A DNA stretch of 64,000 nucleotides from Muribaculaceae bacterium Isolate-037 (Harlan) (lineage in GTDB: Bacteria; Bacteroidota; Bacteroidia; Bacteroidales; Muribaculaceae). The position numbers were made by a program, and so were the translations under genes. Positions 53,793-62,095 of this stretch are shown here, one piece after another. The stretch covers positions 1-64,000 of the forward strand of contig RIAZ01000002.1 in NCBI GenBank assembly GCA_003762615.1, written 5' to 3'. Every line of letters begins with the position of its first letter. Position 1 is the first letter of the stretch. The notes under the pieces are model-generated. The model saw only the letters and a program-made list of their open reading frames with translations, had not been told where the DNA came from and ran no database searches.

Positions 53793-53948
53793 ATGACGAT
53801 TAAAAAGGAATTGCTTGGATTGATTGATGCTGTCGATGAACCTAATGAATTGACTCAACAATCATACGAAGATGCCAAACGTGGCAATACAAAAGGGCCT
53901 ATTGATACATCAAGTGTGGATGCTATGCTTAAGTCAATGGAATTGTGA
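53793..53948 (+). CDS. Small protein resembling the C-terminus of RelB-like antitoxins
   Basis: 51 aa, 10 bp after the DUF1016 gene. The end SYEDAKRG...PIDTSSVDAMLKSM has the look of RelB/DinJ-type antitoxin tails. It is too short for a full DNA-binding domain and no toxin gene follows, so it may be a remnant or an unrelated small protein. Confidence 0.45.
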   Translation: MTIKKELLGLIDAVDEPNELTQQSYEDAKRGNTKGPIDTSSVDAMLKSMEL

Positions 53949-54039
53949 ATGGATTGCGACCGTTCCTTCGAATAAAAGTGGATAACAAAATAAAAAACGT
54001 AGAAATATTAATTAACACACAAAATAAAGATTAAAAAAA

Positions 54040-54070
54040 TTGGGTAAATCAGAATAAATTGCTAACTTTG
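54040..54070 (+). promoter_or_regulatory. Promoter of tRNA-Thr
   Basis: TTG (54040-54042), 20-bp spacer, TAACTTTG (54063-54070), followed by CATCGTGA. Confidence 0.8.
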
Positions 54071-54112
54071 CATCGTGAAAAGGGAACATTCCCCTACTCA
54101 CGATACAATCAA

Positions 54113-54185
54113 GCCGCAATAGCTCAGTTGGTAGAGCATTTCATTCGTAACGAAAAGGTCATGGGTTCGAGTCCCATTCGCGGCT
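54113..54185 (+). tRNA. tRNA-Thr (anticodon CGT)
   Basis: 73 nt with a cloverleaf: acceptor GCCGCAA/TCGCGGC with one A-C mismatch at the sixth pair, D arm AGCTCAGTTGGTAGAGC, anticodon loop TTCGTAA, T arm ATGGG-TTCGAGT-CCCAT. CCA is not encoded. The anticodon stem also has an A-C mismatch at its base. A recombinase gene follows 230 bp on, so the tRNA 3' end is a likely integration target. Confidence 0.93.
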
Positions 54186-54190
54186 CCGGA

Positions 54191-54215
54191 GCAGAGATAC
54201 AATCTCTGCTTTTTT
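54191..54215 (+). terminator. Terminator after tRNA-Thr
   Basis: GCAGAGAT (54191-54198) pairs with ATCTCTGC (54202-54209), then T6. Confidence 0.85.
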
Positions 54216-54342
54216 ATTGCTGATATTCAATAGATTATATTGTAATTCAAATAGTTATAAATTCCGATAGGGACTTGAACTTACCCATTTTCGTATCATT
54301 ACTTTCCATTACTTTCCATTAAATATAGGTCTTGGGGATACA

Positions 54343-54393
54343 ATTGTGATACAATTTTTACCCAATTCAAAGCCAAATTGTATCACACAATTT
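54343..54393. repeat. Inverted repeat upstream of the recombinase gene
   Basis: ATTGTGATACAATTT is mirrored by AAATTGTATCACACAAT with a 2-bp offset. It lies between the tRNA and the recombinase and could be a recombinase arm site or a regulatory hairpin. No matching att copy of the tRNA 3' end was found in the window. Confidence 0.5.
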
Positions 54394-54416
54394 TTAAATA
54401 AATAAATAAAGACCGT

Positions 54417-55511
54417 ATGGATACTAAAGTAACAATTGTTTTTAATCGTAGAAAAAATGCAACTGAGCGAATTGTAAAAAATCCTTCACGAGGATCCGTA
54501 GAAATCCAAATTTCCCAAGGACGAAAACGGAAATGGATTGCAACAGATGTTCGGGTATATTTAGATCAATGGAAGGATGGTTTTGTAGTAAATCATATAG
54601 ATGCCCAGGATTATAATATTAAAATCCATAATCTATATGAGAAGGCTCTGAAGGAATATCAATCCTTAGATTCCAATGTATCCTTAATGTTTCATAAATC
54701 TTTTTGTGATTGGATGGAACAACAGATAGAAGAGAGGACTGATATTGTCCCAAGTACTCTTCGAGCACACAGACGTACTGTTGAATATCTAAGGGAATCC
54801 GGCTATATAAAACGTTTTATGGATCTGACAGAGCGGAATGTCACTCTTTGGGATCAATGGCTAAAACGGAAGCTGAACAAACAGTCAGCTGTGCATGGCT
54901 ACCACAAACGACTAAAGGTTTATATTTCTCGCGCTATGCATCTGGGATTGCTTAAGGAAAGTCCATATAGATTTGTCAAAGTTCCAAGAGGCAAAAGTGA
55001 TGAAATAAAATATATCACCGTTGAAGAACGTACCCGAGTTGAGAACCTTCAACTATCCGGCAGTATGGAAATTGTCAGAGATATGTTTATTTTTTCATGT
55101 TATACCGGACTGGCATACTGTGACCTTATTCGTGTCAAGGATTGTCTTGTTGAAGAAGATGGAGAAATGGTAATAGATGGCTCACGACTTAAGACCTCTG
55201 TCAGATATAAGTTGAAAATATTACCTAAAGCAATGGAAATATTGAGTAAATATGACTTTGACCTCGATAGGATGTCAAATCAGAAATGCAATATATATCT
55301 GAAAGCGATTCAGACAATAGCCGGAATTAAGACAAAACTGACCATGCACGTAGGAAGACACAGTTTTGCAACTTGGGCATTAAAAATGGGAGTCCCACTT
55401 GCTGTTGTGTCAAAAATGTTGGCACATACGGATATTACGACAACTATGATATATGCAAAAGTACTTCAAACTGAAGTTGCCGCAGGATTTGACAAATTAA
55501 AAGGTAGTTAA
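54417..55511 (+). CDS. Tyrosine recombinase (phage/conjugative-element integrase type)
   Basis: 364 aa. It has an N-terminal arm-binding segment, a SAM-like core-binding domain (about 95-195) and a C-terminal catalytic domain (about 210-360). Catalytic residues visible are HVGRHSFATWAL (the His-x-x-Arg box), the later LAHTDITTTMIYAKV with His and nucleophile Tyr. The first catalytic Arg box reads CYTGLAYCDLIRV, with Ala in place of the usual Arg, as in part of the Bacteroidetes integrases. Adjacent to tRNA-Thr, it marks the left edge of an island whose right end is not visible. Confidence 0.93.
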   Translation: MDTKVTIVFNRRKNATERIVKNPSRGSVEIQISQGRKRKWIATDVRVYLDQWKDGFVVNHIDAQDYNIKIHNLYEKALKEYQSLDSNVSLMFHKSFCDWMEQQIEERTDIVPSTLRAHRRTVEYLRESGYIKRFMDLTERNVTLWDQWLKRKLNKQSAVHGYHKRLKVYISRAMHLGLLKESPYRFVKVPRGKSDEIKYITVEERTRVENLQLSGSMEIVRDMFIFSCYTGLAYCDLIRVKDCLVEEDGEMVIDGSRLKTSVRYKLKILPKAMEILSKYDFDLDRMSNQKCNIYLKAIQTIAGIKTKLTMHVGRHSFATWALKMGVPLAVVSKMLAHTDITTTMIYAKVLQTEVAAGFDKLKGS

Positions 55512-55538
55512 ATCTAACTGTAGGGAACAAATCAATCT

Positions 55539-55574
55539 GGATATGCCCATCCGACTCTTGTCGGGTGGGTATCC
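55539..55574. terminator. Hairpin between converging recombinase and membrane-protein genes
   Basis: GGATATGCCCATCCGAC and GTCGGGTGGGTATCC arms with a 4-nt loop. No long T run; likely terminator-like. Confidence 0.6.
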
Positions 55575-55589
55575 GGAGAAAATTATTGG

Positions 55590-55844
55590 TCATCCTATAA
55601 CTTCTGTTTCCCTATTGTTTTCAACATGATGCTGGCACTTTATGTAAATATATTGGATTGCCTTATAGATCCATATAGAAACTCCTCTTATCACTTTCCA
55701 TGCGAAATCCAATATGGCTTTTACCAATGATACAATTAATGCAATTAACGGCATCAGGGTAAGTATTATGTTTCTGCATATCTTAACGATGATTGAAAGT
55801 ATCACCACTCCTATAAGTATCAATACGATTGTCTGTGTCTCCAT
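55590..55844 (-). CDS. Small membrane protein of unknown function
   Basis: About 84 aa from the second ATG (METQTIVLILIG). Two hydrophobic segments (TIVLILIGVVILSIIV and NIILTLMPLIALIVSLV), then a basic, aromatic tail. No family recognised. It is AT-rich like the rest of the island and could be cargo of the integrated element. Confidence 0.55.
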   Translation of the reverse strand: METQTIVLILIGVVILSIIVKICRNIILTLMPLIALIVSLVKAILDFAWKVIRGVSIWIYKAIQYIYIKCQHHVENNRETEVIG

Positions 55845-55970
55845 AATCAAATGAGTTTAACTGTTTTACTTATACAAAGATAGTAAATAATTTTCACATA
55901 TACAAACATTTAATAATATAATTTAATCATTAACAAGTAGTTGTCTTCAAAAATTAAAGTAATCTGACCA

Positions 55971-56530
55971 TGTTGCTTGGAAAACTCCGAAGCCGGTTTT
56001 ACGGAAGATAGGCGACATCATTTGAATTTGTCCGGGTATGACGTTAAACTCGTACCGAGATTTACGTCATACCTTCTGTCGCGTGGCTCTTCACGTTCGG
56101 TGGTCTGCGAATTGTTCGTTGCAAGCAACTTCACAAATCGCTTAGACCACTGAATGTGAAGCCACGGACAGAACCTGAAGGCGGAACTGCATTCAAGGAC
56201 ACCACCTATCCTTCCTCCAAACCGCCTAATTCACAATTCAGCCGTACCGATTGTTGTCTGGAATACTCCGGAGGTGGTTTTACGGAAGACAGGCGGCATC
56301 ATTTGAATTTGTCCGGGTATGACGTTAAACTCGTGCCGAGATTTACGTCATACCTTCTGTCGCGTGGCTCTTCACGTTCGATGGTCTGCGAATTGTTCGT
56401 TGCAAGCAACTTCACAAATCGCTCAGACCACTGAATGTGAAGCCACGGACAGAACCTAAAGGCGGAACTGCATTCAAGGATGTTGGCTGTCTTTCCTTTG
56501 AGCCACCTAAACACTTCAGATATAAAAGAA
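55971..56530. repeat. Two tandem copies of a 281-bp structured element
   Basis: Copy 1 starts at 55971 and copy 2 at 56252; they differ at scattered positions. Each contains a TATGACG/CGTCATA stem with inner CTCG/CGAG (56037-56071 in copy 1) and a long imperfect hairpin GTGGCTCTTCACGTTC.GTGGTCT to AGACCAC.GAA.GTGAAGCCAC (56083-56165). Short reading frames here follow the repeats and do not look like genes. 55860-55970 shows nothing. Confidence 0.8.
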
Positions 56531-56638
56531 TTCTTATGTCTTTGAAATTGCTTGATGATTCTATTACTATATTACAAGATTATTGGTTTACTAAATTATT
56601 TGATGATAAAAATACTATAATCCCATTCTGAAGATTGA

Positions 56639-56815
56639 TTTCTTCGGGCAACGTTTTTCTGTGCAAAGTTACTATGGACAGAAGAACCGCCAAGTAACTT
56701 CAGTTTGGATGAAATAACTGATGAACTTATGGGTAAGGTTGGTTCGCCAGAACGTGATTCGTTTGATGCAAAAGTAGATGCAACTCTTGACAGATGTAAG
56801 GGTAATGAATTTTAA
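56639..56815 (+). pseudogene. Short remnant, possibly of a HigA-like antitoxin
   Basis: The frame lacks an early start codon and reads EEPPSNFSLDEITDELMG, then KVGSPERDSFDAKVDA. GKVGTPERDxF is a motif near the N-terminus of some HigA-type antitoxins. No HTH follows, so at most a fragment is left. Confidence 0.35.
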
Positions 56816-56976
56816 CCAATGATTATGGTAATAAAAAAATATTCAGTAATTTTGCATCAAATTCTCTTTTTAAAGAGATGAGAACAATAACAGAATAAAA
56901 TAAATTAAACCTTAAAGGATTTCATTAACGAATCTACCGCTTAAGAAACTCAATAAAGGAATCTATTCATTATTTC

Positions 56977-57069
56977 ATGGCAATGAATAAGAACACAAGA
57001 TTCAGATATGAAGCACTTGATAAGTGTTTCACTAACTTCTCCCTCAAATTCTATATTGAGGATTTGTAA
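56977..57069 (+). pseudogene. 5' fragment of a WYL-domain regulator gene
   Basis: MAMNKNTRFRYEALDKCF then KFYIEDL and a stop. This matches the opening of Bacteroidetes WYL-type transcription regulators (xRYxxLDxCFxN...IEDLIxxC). Everything beyond the first 30 residues is missing; 57070-57142 continues with KERLSEDM-like coding traces. A -7 box TAATTTTG lies at about 56849. Confidence 0.5.
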
Positions 57070-57142
57070 AAGACTGTGTGTGGTTATTTGAAGGAACGGT
57101 TAAGCGAGGATATGTATCACTGCAACATAAAAACAACAAAAT

Positions 57143-58219
57143 ATGGCAAAAAAATGGGAAAAAGATAGTAATCTTAAGCTAGAGGACGGTCGCATTGTGA
57201 CTGCTCCTGCTCCATGTATAGTATCAGCAAGCAGAAGTACGGATATTCCAGCTTTTTATGCTGATTGGTTTTTCCATAGGCTAAAGATGGGATATTCTGT
57301 TTGGCGAAATCCATTCAACGGAGTAGATAGTTATATATCATACAGCAATGTAGCTTTTATAGTCTTTTGGTCGAAGAATCCCAAACCACTCTTACCTCAT
57401 CTGCCATATCTACAAGAACTAGGTATAGAGTATTATATCCAATTCACGCTCAACGATTACGTTGATGAGCGATTGGAACCAGGTGTACCACCGCTCCAAG
57501 AGCGCATTGATACATTCAAACGATTAGTTGACTTTGGCGGAATTGGCAGAGTAATCTGGCGTTTTGATCCGTTGATTCTCACAGATAAAATAGATGAGAA
57601 TCGACTTTTAGAAAAAGTTTCTAAAATCGGAGAACAACTAAAAGGTTATACTGAAAAATTGGTGTTTAGTTTCGCCGACATTCTTGCGTATAAAAAAGTT
57701 AAAAACAATCTTGAAGCCAATCATATAAACTATTCTGAGTGGACTGAAGAACAGATCCTTTCATTTGTACGCCAACTGTGGAAACTCAATCAGCGTTGGG
57801 GCTATACGTTAGCTACATGTGGGGAGAAGATTGACTTGGAACAACTTGGAGTGGAGCATAATCATTGTGTAGATGACAACTTGATGATCCGTTTTGGATG
57901 GCGTAATAAAACACTGATGGATTTCCTGGGCGTAGAAATTAGGCCAATAGTATTTCAAGCGAGTCTGTTTGATGAGGACCAGAGTGTTCCTTCAGGAGCA
58001 ATTATTCTTGACGACAGTCATTATGCCATTAAGAAAACTAATAATCGCGATAAAGGGCAACGGCAATTCTGTGGTTGCATGATTAGTAAGGATATAGGTC
58101 AGTACAATACATGCCCTCATCAGTGTGAGTATTGTTACGCCAACACCAGCAAAGAGTCTGCCATGGTCAATTGGAAAAGCCACAAACAAAATCCCATTGG
58201 AGAAAAAATAACAGGATGA
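57143..58219 (+). CDS. DUF1848 protein with C-terminal Cys cluster
   Basis: 358 aa. The N-terminus IVSASRSTDIPAFYADWF and RNPFN, later VFWSKNPKPL and IQFTLNDY, place it in DUF1848, a family with a radical-SAM-like TIM-barrel look. The C-terminus has FCGCMISKDIGQYNTCPHQCEYCYAN, shown here as CGCMISKDIGQYNTC plus PHQCEYCYAN, whose spaced Cys residues could hold an Fe-S cluster. Function is unknown. Its TGA overlaps the ATG of the next gene (ATGA), so the two proteins are made together and probably act together. Confidence 0.85.
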   Translation: MAKKWEKDSNLKLEDGRIVTAPAPCIVSASRSTDIPAFYADWFFHRLKMGYSVWRNPFNGVDSYISYSNVAFIVFWSKNPKPLLPHLPYLQELGIEYYIQFTLNDYVDERLEPGVPPLQERIDTFKRLVDFGGIGRVIWRFDPLILTDKIDENRLLEKVSKIGEQLKGYTEKLVFSFADILAYKKVKNNLEANHINYSEWTEEQILSFVRQLWKLNQRWGYTLATCGEKIDLEQLGVEHNHCVDDNLMIRFGWRNKTLMDFLGVEIRPIVFQASLFDEDQSVPSGAIILDDSHYAIKKTNNRDKGQRQFCGCMISKDIGQYNTCPHQCEYCYANTSKESAMVNWKSHKQNPIGEKITG

Positions 58220-60837
58220 ATATAGATAGACTTGTAGAGCAGTGTTATAATGCGCTTCCACCATCATGGAAAAACAATCCATGGTCATATCTTGATCATG
58301 GAAAGGCTATTCTTGACTCAGATGATAAACTAAACGCATATATTGCTTCCTATGGAGAGATGCACATAATGAAATGTCGTTTAGCCATGAATAATATCCC
58401 ATTTGACGATTTGGAGTCACAAGATTTTGAAATCTTTGATTGGGGGTGTGGTCAAGGACTTGGCACATTGACTTTGCTTCAATTCTTGGCGGAGCGAGAA
58501 TTGTTGTATCGTGTAAAACGTATTAATCTTATCGAGCCATCGAATTATGCCATTAATCGTGCAAAATCATGGGTAAGTCAATCAGTCAATGTTCGTACGG
58601 AAATACGTGTTTTCAATAGATTTATACCATCTAATGATTCTTCATTTTGGAATGACATTGATTGTTCGACACGTAAGGCGATTCATATATGTTCAAATAT
58701 TTTAGATATTCGAGAAGTCGGTCTTAAATGGCTGTCACAAACATGTATATCAGTGTGTCCGGAAAGTATATTCATTTGCGTAGGTCCTTTATTTGGGAAG
58801 CGTATTTCCCGTATTCATGATTTCTATAATTATCTTAATGAACCTGAATGCTTCACAAATCTAGCCCAAATGCCTTGTGGCTACACATCCCGAACAAGAA
58901 AACCATTTGGTATTGAAGCTAAATGCTTCAAATCAACCAATAAGCAACAAATAAATAGCTCATATATGGAACAATCTGAGCAGAAATGGATCGATGAATA
59001 TGTTGTGGGAGAGGAGTGCTTGCGTGGTGTGATTCCAGATTCATTGCTGCATGTCTATAAAGCAATTAACAGATTGTCTGTAGATTTCAAAATATTTCTT
59101 AAACCGTCGATTGGAGTTGAGCGACCAGACTTTATTCTTGTCAATATCAGTAAGGGGGTACTGATATTGAATGTATGTGCTGACACGGAATCTTTTGAAA
59201 GGGATTTAAACCGAGTGGAAGCTATTAAACAGGCTTTCATTGATATATATATTAAACGGTTAAAAATTGACACAATTATTAACCATTCCGCATATAATTG
59301 TATTAAAACCGGTTTATATTTTCCGGGGTTAACATCTGCAGAAATAGATACATTATGCTGCGATTATTATGGTTCGTTATGTCGAAAATTTAAAGGGGAT
59401 AACAGAACCGAGAATAGTACAAATATGAAACAATCCCTTCCCCAAGATCCTACAATGTTTCTGATAAAACTTTGTGACGAAGATGTGGAAGAAAAGTTAT
59501 CTAATATTTCAACACGTAGTTTTCGTTTTGATTATTATCAAGAATTATGCAGCCTAATGTCAGGAGATTGGCACCGTTATTCACAAGGTGACAAAAGTCT
59601 TATATTGACAGATCGGCAACAAAGTTTTGTAGAAAGTGATTTAACAAGGTTGAGGGTAAAAGGCGTGGCCGGATGTGGTAAAACACAAGTTTTGGCACAT
59701 AAGGCCGTGAGAGAGCATATTAGAACAGGAGATAAGGTACTTATTGTTACTTATAATATTTCATTGATAGAATATATTAAAATGAGGATAAATCAGGTTC
59801 CTGCTGATTTCTCCACTAATGCTTTTGAAATTATCAATTATCACCAATTTTTTAATTCAAAAGCTAAAAAATATTCTACATTACGTGTTTCATTAACGGA
59901 TTATGACAACCCTAATTTCTTTGAAGATTTTAAAACTGAAATTATAAATAACGATGATCAATATTCAACCATAATTGTTGATGAAACACAAGATTATATG
60001 ACCCAATGGCTTGACTGTCTGCGTAAATATTTTTTAAAACACGACGGACGATTTATCCTATTTGGAGATGGAGAGCAAAATATCTATAATCGAGAGATGG
60101 AATCGGATAGTAGGATGCCTAGAGTAAATGGTTTCGGGGAAAGCAGATGGAGAGTAATGAGTGATCGTATAACAATGCGAACTCTAAACCCAGATATTAC
60201 TAGAATTGCATCTGATTTTGCAAGAGAATATTGTGTGTCTTCTGAACCTATAAAAATGCAAGATACACTTAACCTGTTTGACTATAAATTGGGATATTGG
60301 CCTATCGCTTCAAATACAAAAGCCGATTTACTAGCCCAATACCTTATATGGCTGTCTAAGAAATTCGAAATTTCTATGAAAGAAATTGTAGTTTTAGGAC
60401 AATCTATCAACCTTTTGAGGGATATCGATTACTTCCTTCGTACACGATATGGTATTGCTACTATGACAACGTTTGAATCAATGGAAGACTATCGTCAAAT
60501 TAAGGCAAGGAATCAAAGTGATGAAAGGACAATGATGGATCTGAAAGCAGTTCGTAGAGTATCAAAGGTTCATTTTACTATTGATATAAATTCCATTAAA
60601 CTATCGACAATCTCCAGTTTTAAAGGTTGGGAATCAAAGACAGTTGTTTTATTGATTCAAAAAGAAGTTGAGGACATAAAAAACATAGATGAGGATGGTT
60701 ATGTTCTTCAGTCTCATAGTAATATCAATGCCTTATTGTATACTGGAATAACACGTGCGCGAGAAAATTTATTCATTTTCAATTTAGGAAATGAATCGTA
60801 TCATAACTTTTTCAAAACAAGGATTTCAAATGATTAA
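58216..60837 (+). CDS. Methyltransferase-like / SF1 helicase fusion protein
   Basis: About 873 aa from the ATG at 58216, which overlaps the DUF1848 stop. Residues ~70-230 look like a class I SAM methyltransferase (FEIFDWGCGQGLGTL motif I, NLIEPS, then ICSNILDI). Residues ~285-390 resemble a NERD/PDDEXK fold (RPDFILVNISKGVLILNV), but the usual E-x-K is not seen. Residues ~470-870 are an SF1 UvrD-like helicase: Walker A GVAGCGKT at 483-490, DETQD at 589-593, SSFKGWESKTVVLL, and YTGITRARENLFI. AT-rich, in a mobile-DNA setting. A defence or DNA-processing role is inference. Confidence 0.85.
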   Translation: MNIDRLVEQCYNALPPSWKNNPWSYLDHGKAILDSDDKLNAYIASYGEMHIMKCRLAMNNIPFDDLESQDFEIFDWGCGQGLGTLTLLQFLAERELLYRVKRINLIEPSNYAINRAKSWVSQSVNVRTEIRVFNRFIPSNDSSFWNDIDCSTRKAIHICSNILDIREVGLKWLSQTCISVCPESIFICVGPLFGKRISRIHDFYNYLNEPECFTNLAQMPCGYTSRTRKPFGIEAKCFKSTNKQQINSSYMEQSEQKWIDEYVVGEECLRGVIPDSLLHVYKAINRLSVDFKIFLKPSIGVERPDFILVNISKGVLILNVCADTESFERDLNRVEAIKQAFIDIYIKRLKIDTIINHSAYNCIKTGLYFPGLTSAEIDTLCCDYYGSLCRKFKGDNRTENSTNMKQSLPQDPTMFLIKLCDEDVEEKLSNISTRSFRFDYYQELCSLMSGDWHRYSQGDKSLILTDRQQSFVESDLTRLRVKGVAGCGKTQVLAHKAVREHIRTGDKVLIVTYNISLIEYIKMRINQVPADFSTNAFEIINYHQFFNSKAKKYSTLRVSLTDYDNPNFFEDFKTEIINNDDQYSTIIVDETQDYMTQWLDCLRKYFLKHDGRFILFGDGEQNIYNREMESDSRMPRVNGFGESRWRVMSDRITMRTLNPDITRIASDFAREYCVSSEPIKMQDTLNLFDYKLGYWPIASNTKADLLAQYLIWLSKKFEISMKEIVVLGQSINLLRDIDYFLRTRYGIATMTTFESMEDYRQIKARNQSDERTMMDLKAVRRVSKVHFTIDINSIKLSTISSFKGWESKTVVLLIQKEVEDIKNIDEDGYVLQSHSNINALLYTGITRARENLFIFNLGNESYHNFFKTRISND

Positions 60838-60946
60838 CTATACAACAAAAGAAAAGCTGACAATTTTAGTTATACTAACTGCCATTATGGAAGTTGACAG
60901 CATTATTCTCCTAGCAGAAGCAATAATGCTTGATAAAGTCTTGTAA
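60830..60946 (+). CDS. Possible 38-aa protein or TerB-like fragment
   Basis: The ATG overlaps the helicase stop. It reads MINYTTKEKLTILVILTAIM then EVDSIILLAEAIMLDKVL. The pattern (KLTxLxxLxxIMEVD...E...LD) is reminiscent of the first helices of TerB-like domains, but it is too short to be sure. It may be the start of a broken third gene of the operon. Confidence 0.35.
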   Translation: MINYTTKEKLTILVILTAIMEVDSIILLAEAIMLDKVL

Positions 60947-61213
60947 TTTTGAATATGCACGATAATATTATGAAATTTGACCAAAAGCTCTAAAGGTGTT
61001 TCAAATTCGTTAAAAACTTGTTAATGAATTGTATTCTTTTTGAGAATTAAATTTATATAATTGTTTTGCATGTTTGATATTGGTAGTTGAGAAGCTAGGA
61101 TGTTTGGAAAATTAAGTTTTCGGATCGAGGCTTAGACTGTCAAGTTCTGATCCGTATTTGGTATCTGCACAGAGTTGATATATCTTATGAGTCAAATAAG
61201 TTGTTGCTACACG
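60947..61213. other. Noncoding stretch before the IS remnant
   Basis: AT-rich, no gene, repeat or RNA that I can support. Confidence 0.4.
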
Positions 61214-61288
61214 AAAAGTAGACACTGAAGGCAGAAAAAAGATTAGGATAACACATGATGCCAAATAAGTTGTAACTTTGCAACAATT

Positions 61289-61340
61289 GAGGATTGCCCC
61301 CGAATAGAGGGGCTAGCCCCTCTATTCGGGGGCAATCCTC
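61289..61340. repeat. 52-bp perfect palindrome
   Basis: Two 26-bp halves, exact reverse complements with no spacer (left half starts GAGGATTGCCCCCG). It lies inside the IS remnant between a -7 box and the transposase start, so it could be a terminator, an attenuator or a recombination site. Confidence 0.95.
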
Positions 61341-61388
61341 TTACGGCACTGAACGCCTTATCAATTCTGCCGGAAAGAAGCTACTTAT

Positions 61389-61670
61389 ATGGGAAAACAT
61401 TTAAATCCATTGGAGAAAGAGTTCTTGATTCGTAAGTTCAAGAGCAATCCGACCATGAAGATCAAGGACTTCTGTATAGCCAATTCCGTTTCTGACACAG
61501 CTTTTAAGAAATGGCTGCGTTAGTATGAGGAGGCTGGTCTGGAGGGGTTTGCGAGAGCGGACGTAGAAATCCGGGAAGTGCATCCGGATGGTATTGACCG
61601 AACGGAGGAATCGTACAAGCGTGAGATAATCCGCCTTCGTATAGAGAATATTAGTAGCCAATGTCTATTT
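61389..61670 (+). pseudogene. Transposase orfA-like remnant with in-frame stop
   Basis: MGKHLNPLEKEFLIRKF, then MKIKDFCIANSVSDTAFKKW forms an HTH typical of IS3-type orfA, interrupted by a TAG after KKWLR at about 61521, and resuming YEEAGLEGFARAD...YKREIIRLRIEN with the usual leucine-zipper start. The second frame is absent. Confidence 0.7.
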
Positions 61671-61816
61671 TTTAGAAATGAAAATTTGTAAAAAAGATTG
61701 ATTTTGTCTACTTTTGAAAATTGAAAATCAAATAAAAAATCGATTTTGTACACTTTTAAAAATTAATATCAAACAATAATTTTTTTAGTGTCTACTTTTT
61801 AAGGCTGGTACAAGAT

Positions 61817-62060
61817 AGGAAGTGAAAAGGTCATAAGTTAGGAAGTGAAAAGGTCATAAGTTGGGAAGTGAAAAGGTCATAAGTTGGGAAGTGAAATGGT
61901 AACAAATTTGGAAGTAAAATGGTCACAAATTTGGAAGTGAAATGGTCATAAGTTGGGAAGTGAAAAGGTCATAAGTTGGGAAGTGAAATGGTAACAAATT
62001 TGGAAGTAAAATGGTCATAAATTTGGAAGTGAAATGGTCATAAGTTTGGAAGTGAAGAGA
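61817..62060. repeat. About 10.6 tandem copies of a 23-bp repeat
   Basis: Unit like GGAAGTGAAAAGGTCATAAG plus TT, with variants GTGAAATGGTAACAAATTT and GTAAAATGGTCACAAATTT. It runs directly into the promoter of the DUF4143 ATPase; the last unit supplies its -33 TTTG. Confidence 0.92.
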
Positions 62061-62076
62061 TTTTTTATTATTTTTG
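62045..62076 (+). promoter_or_regulatory. Promoter of the DUF4143 ATPase gene, inside the tandem repeat edge
   Basis: TTTG (62045-62048), 20-bp spacer, TATTTTTG (62069-62076). Full consensus match; ATG 20-26 bp later. Confidence 0.8.
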
Positions 62077-62095
62077 TGCTCAATATTAGTGTATT

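Larger units (their letters stand above)
61214..61799 (+). mobile_element. Decayed insertion sequence with intact terminal repeats
   Basis: Perfect 13-bp inverted ends: AAAAGTAGACACT (61214-61226) and AGTGTCTACTTTT (61787-61799). Between them lie a -7-like TAACTTTG (61273-61280), a 52-bp perfect palindrome (61289-61340) and a broken transposase first frame (61389-61670). The main transposase is missing, so it is not self-mobile. The size of 586 bp with both ends would allow movement in trans. The family is probably IS3-like from the orfA-type HTH peptide. Confidence 0.7.

Noticed and set aside
56156..56631. Reading frames of 64-92 aa in the tandem 281-bp elements
   Set aside because: They follow the duplicated structured DNA on both strands and show no domain or codon signal.
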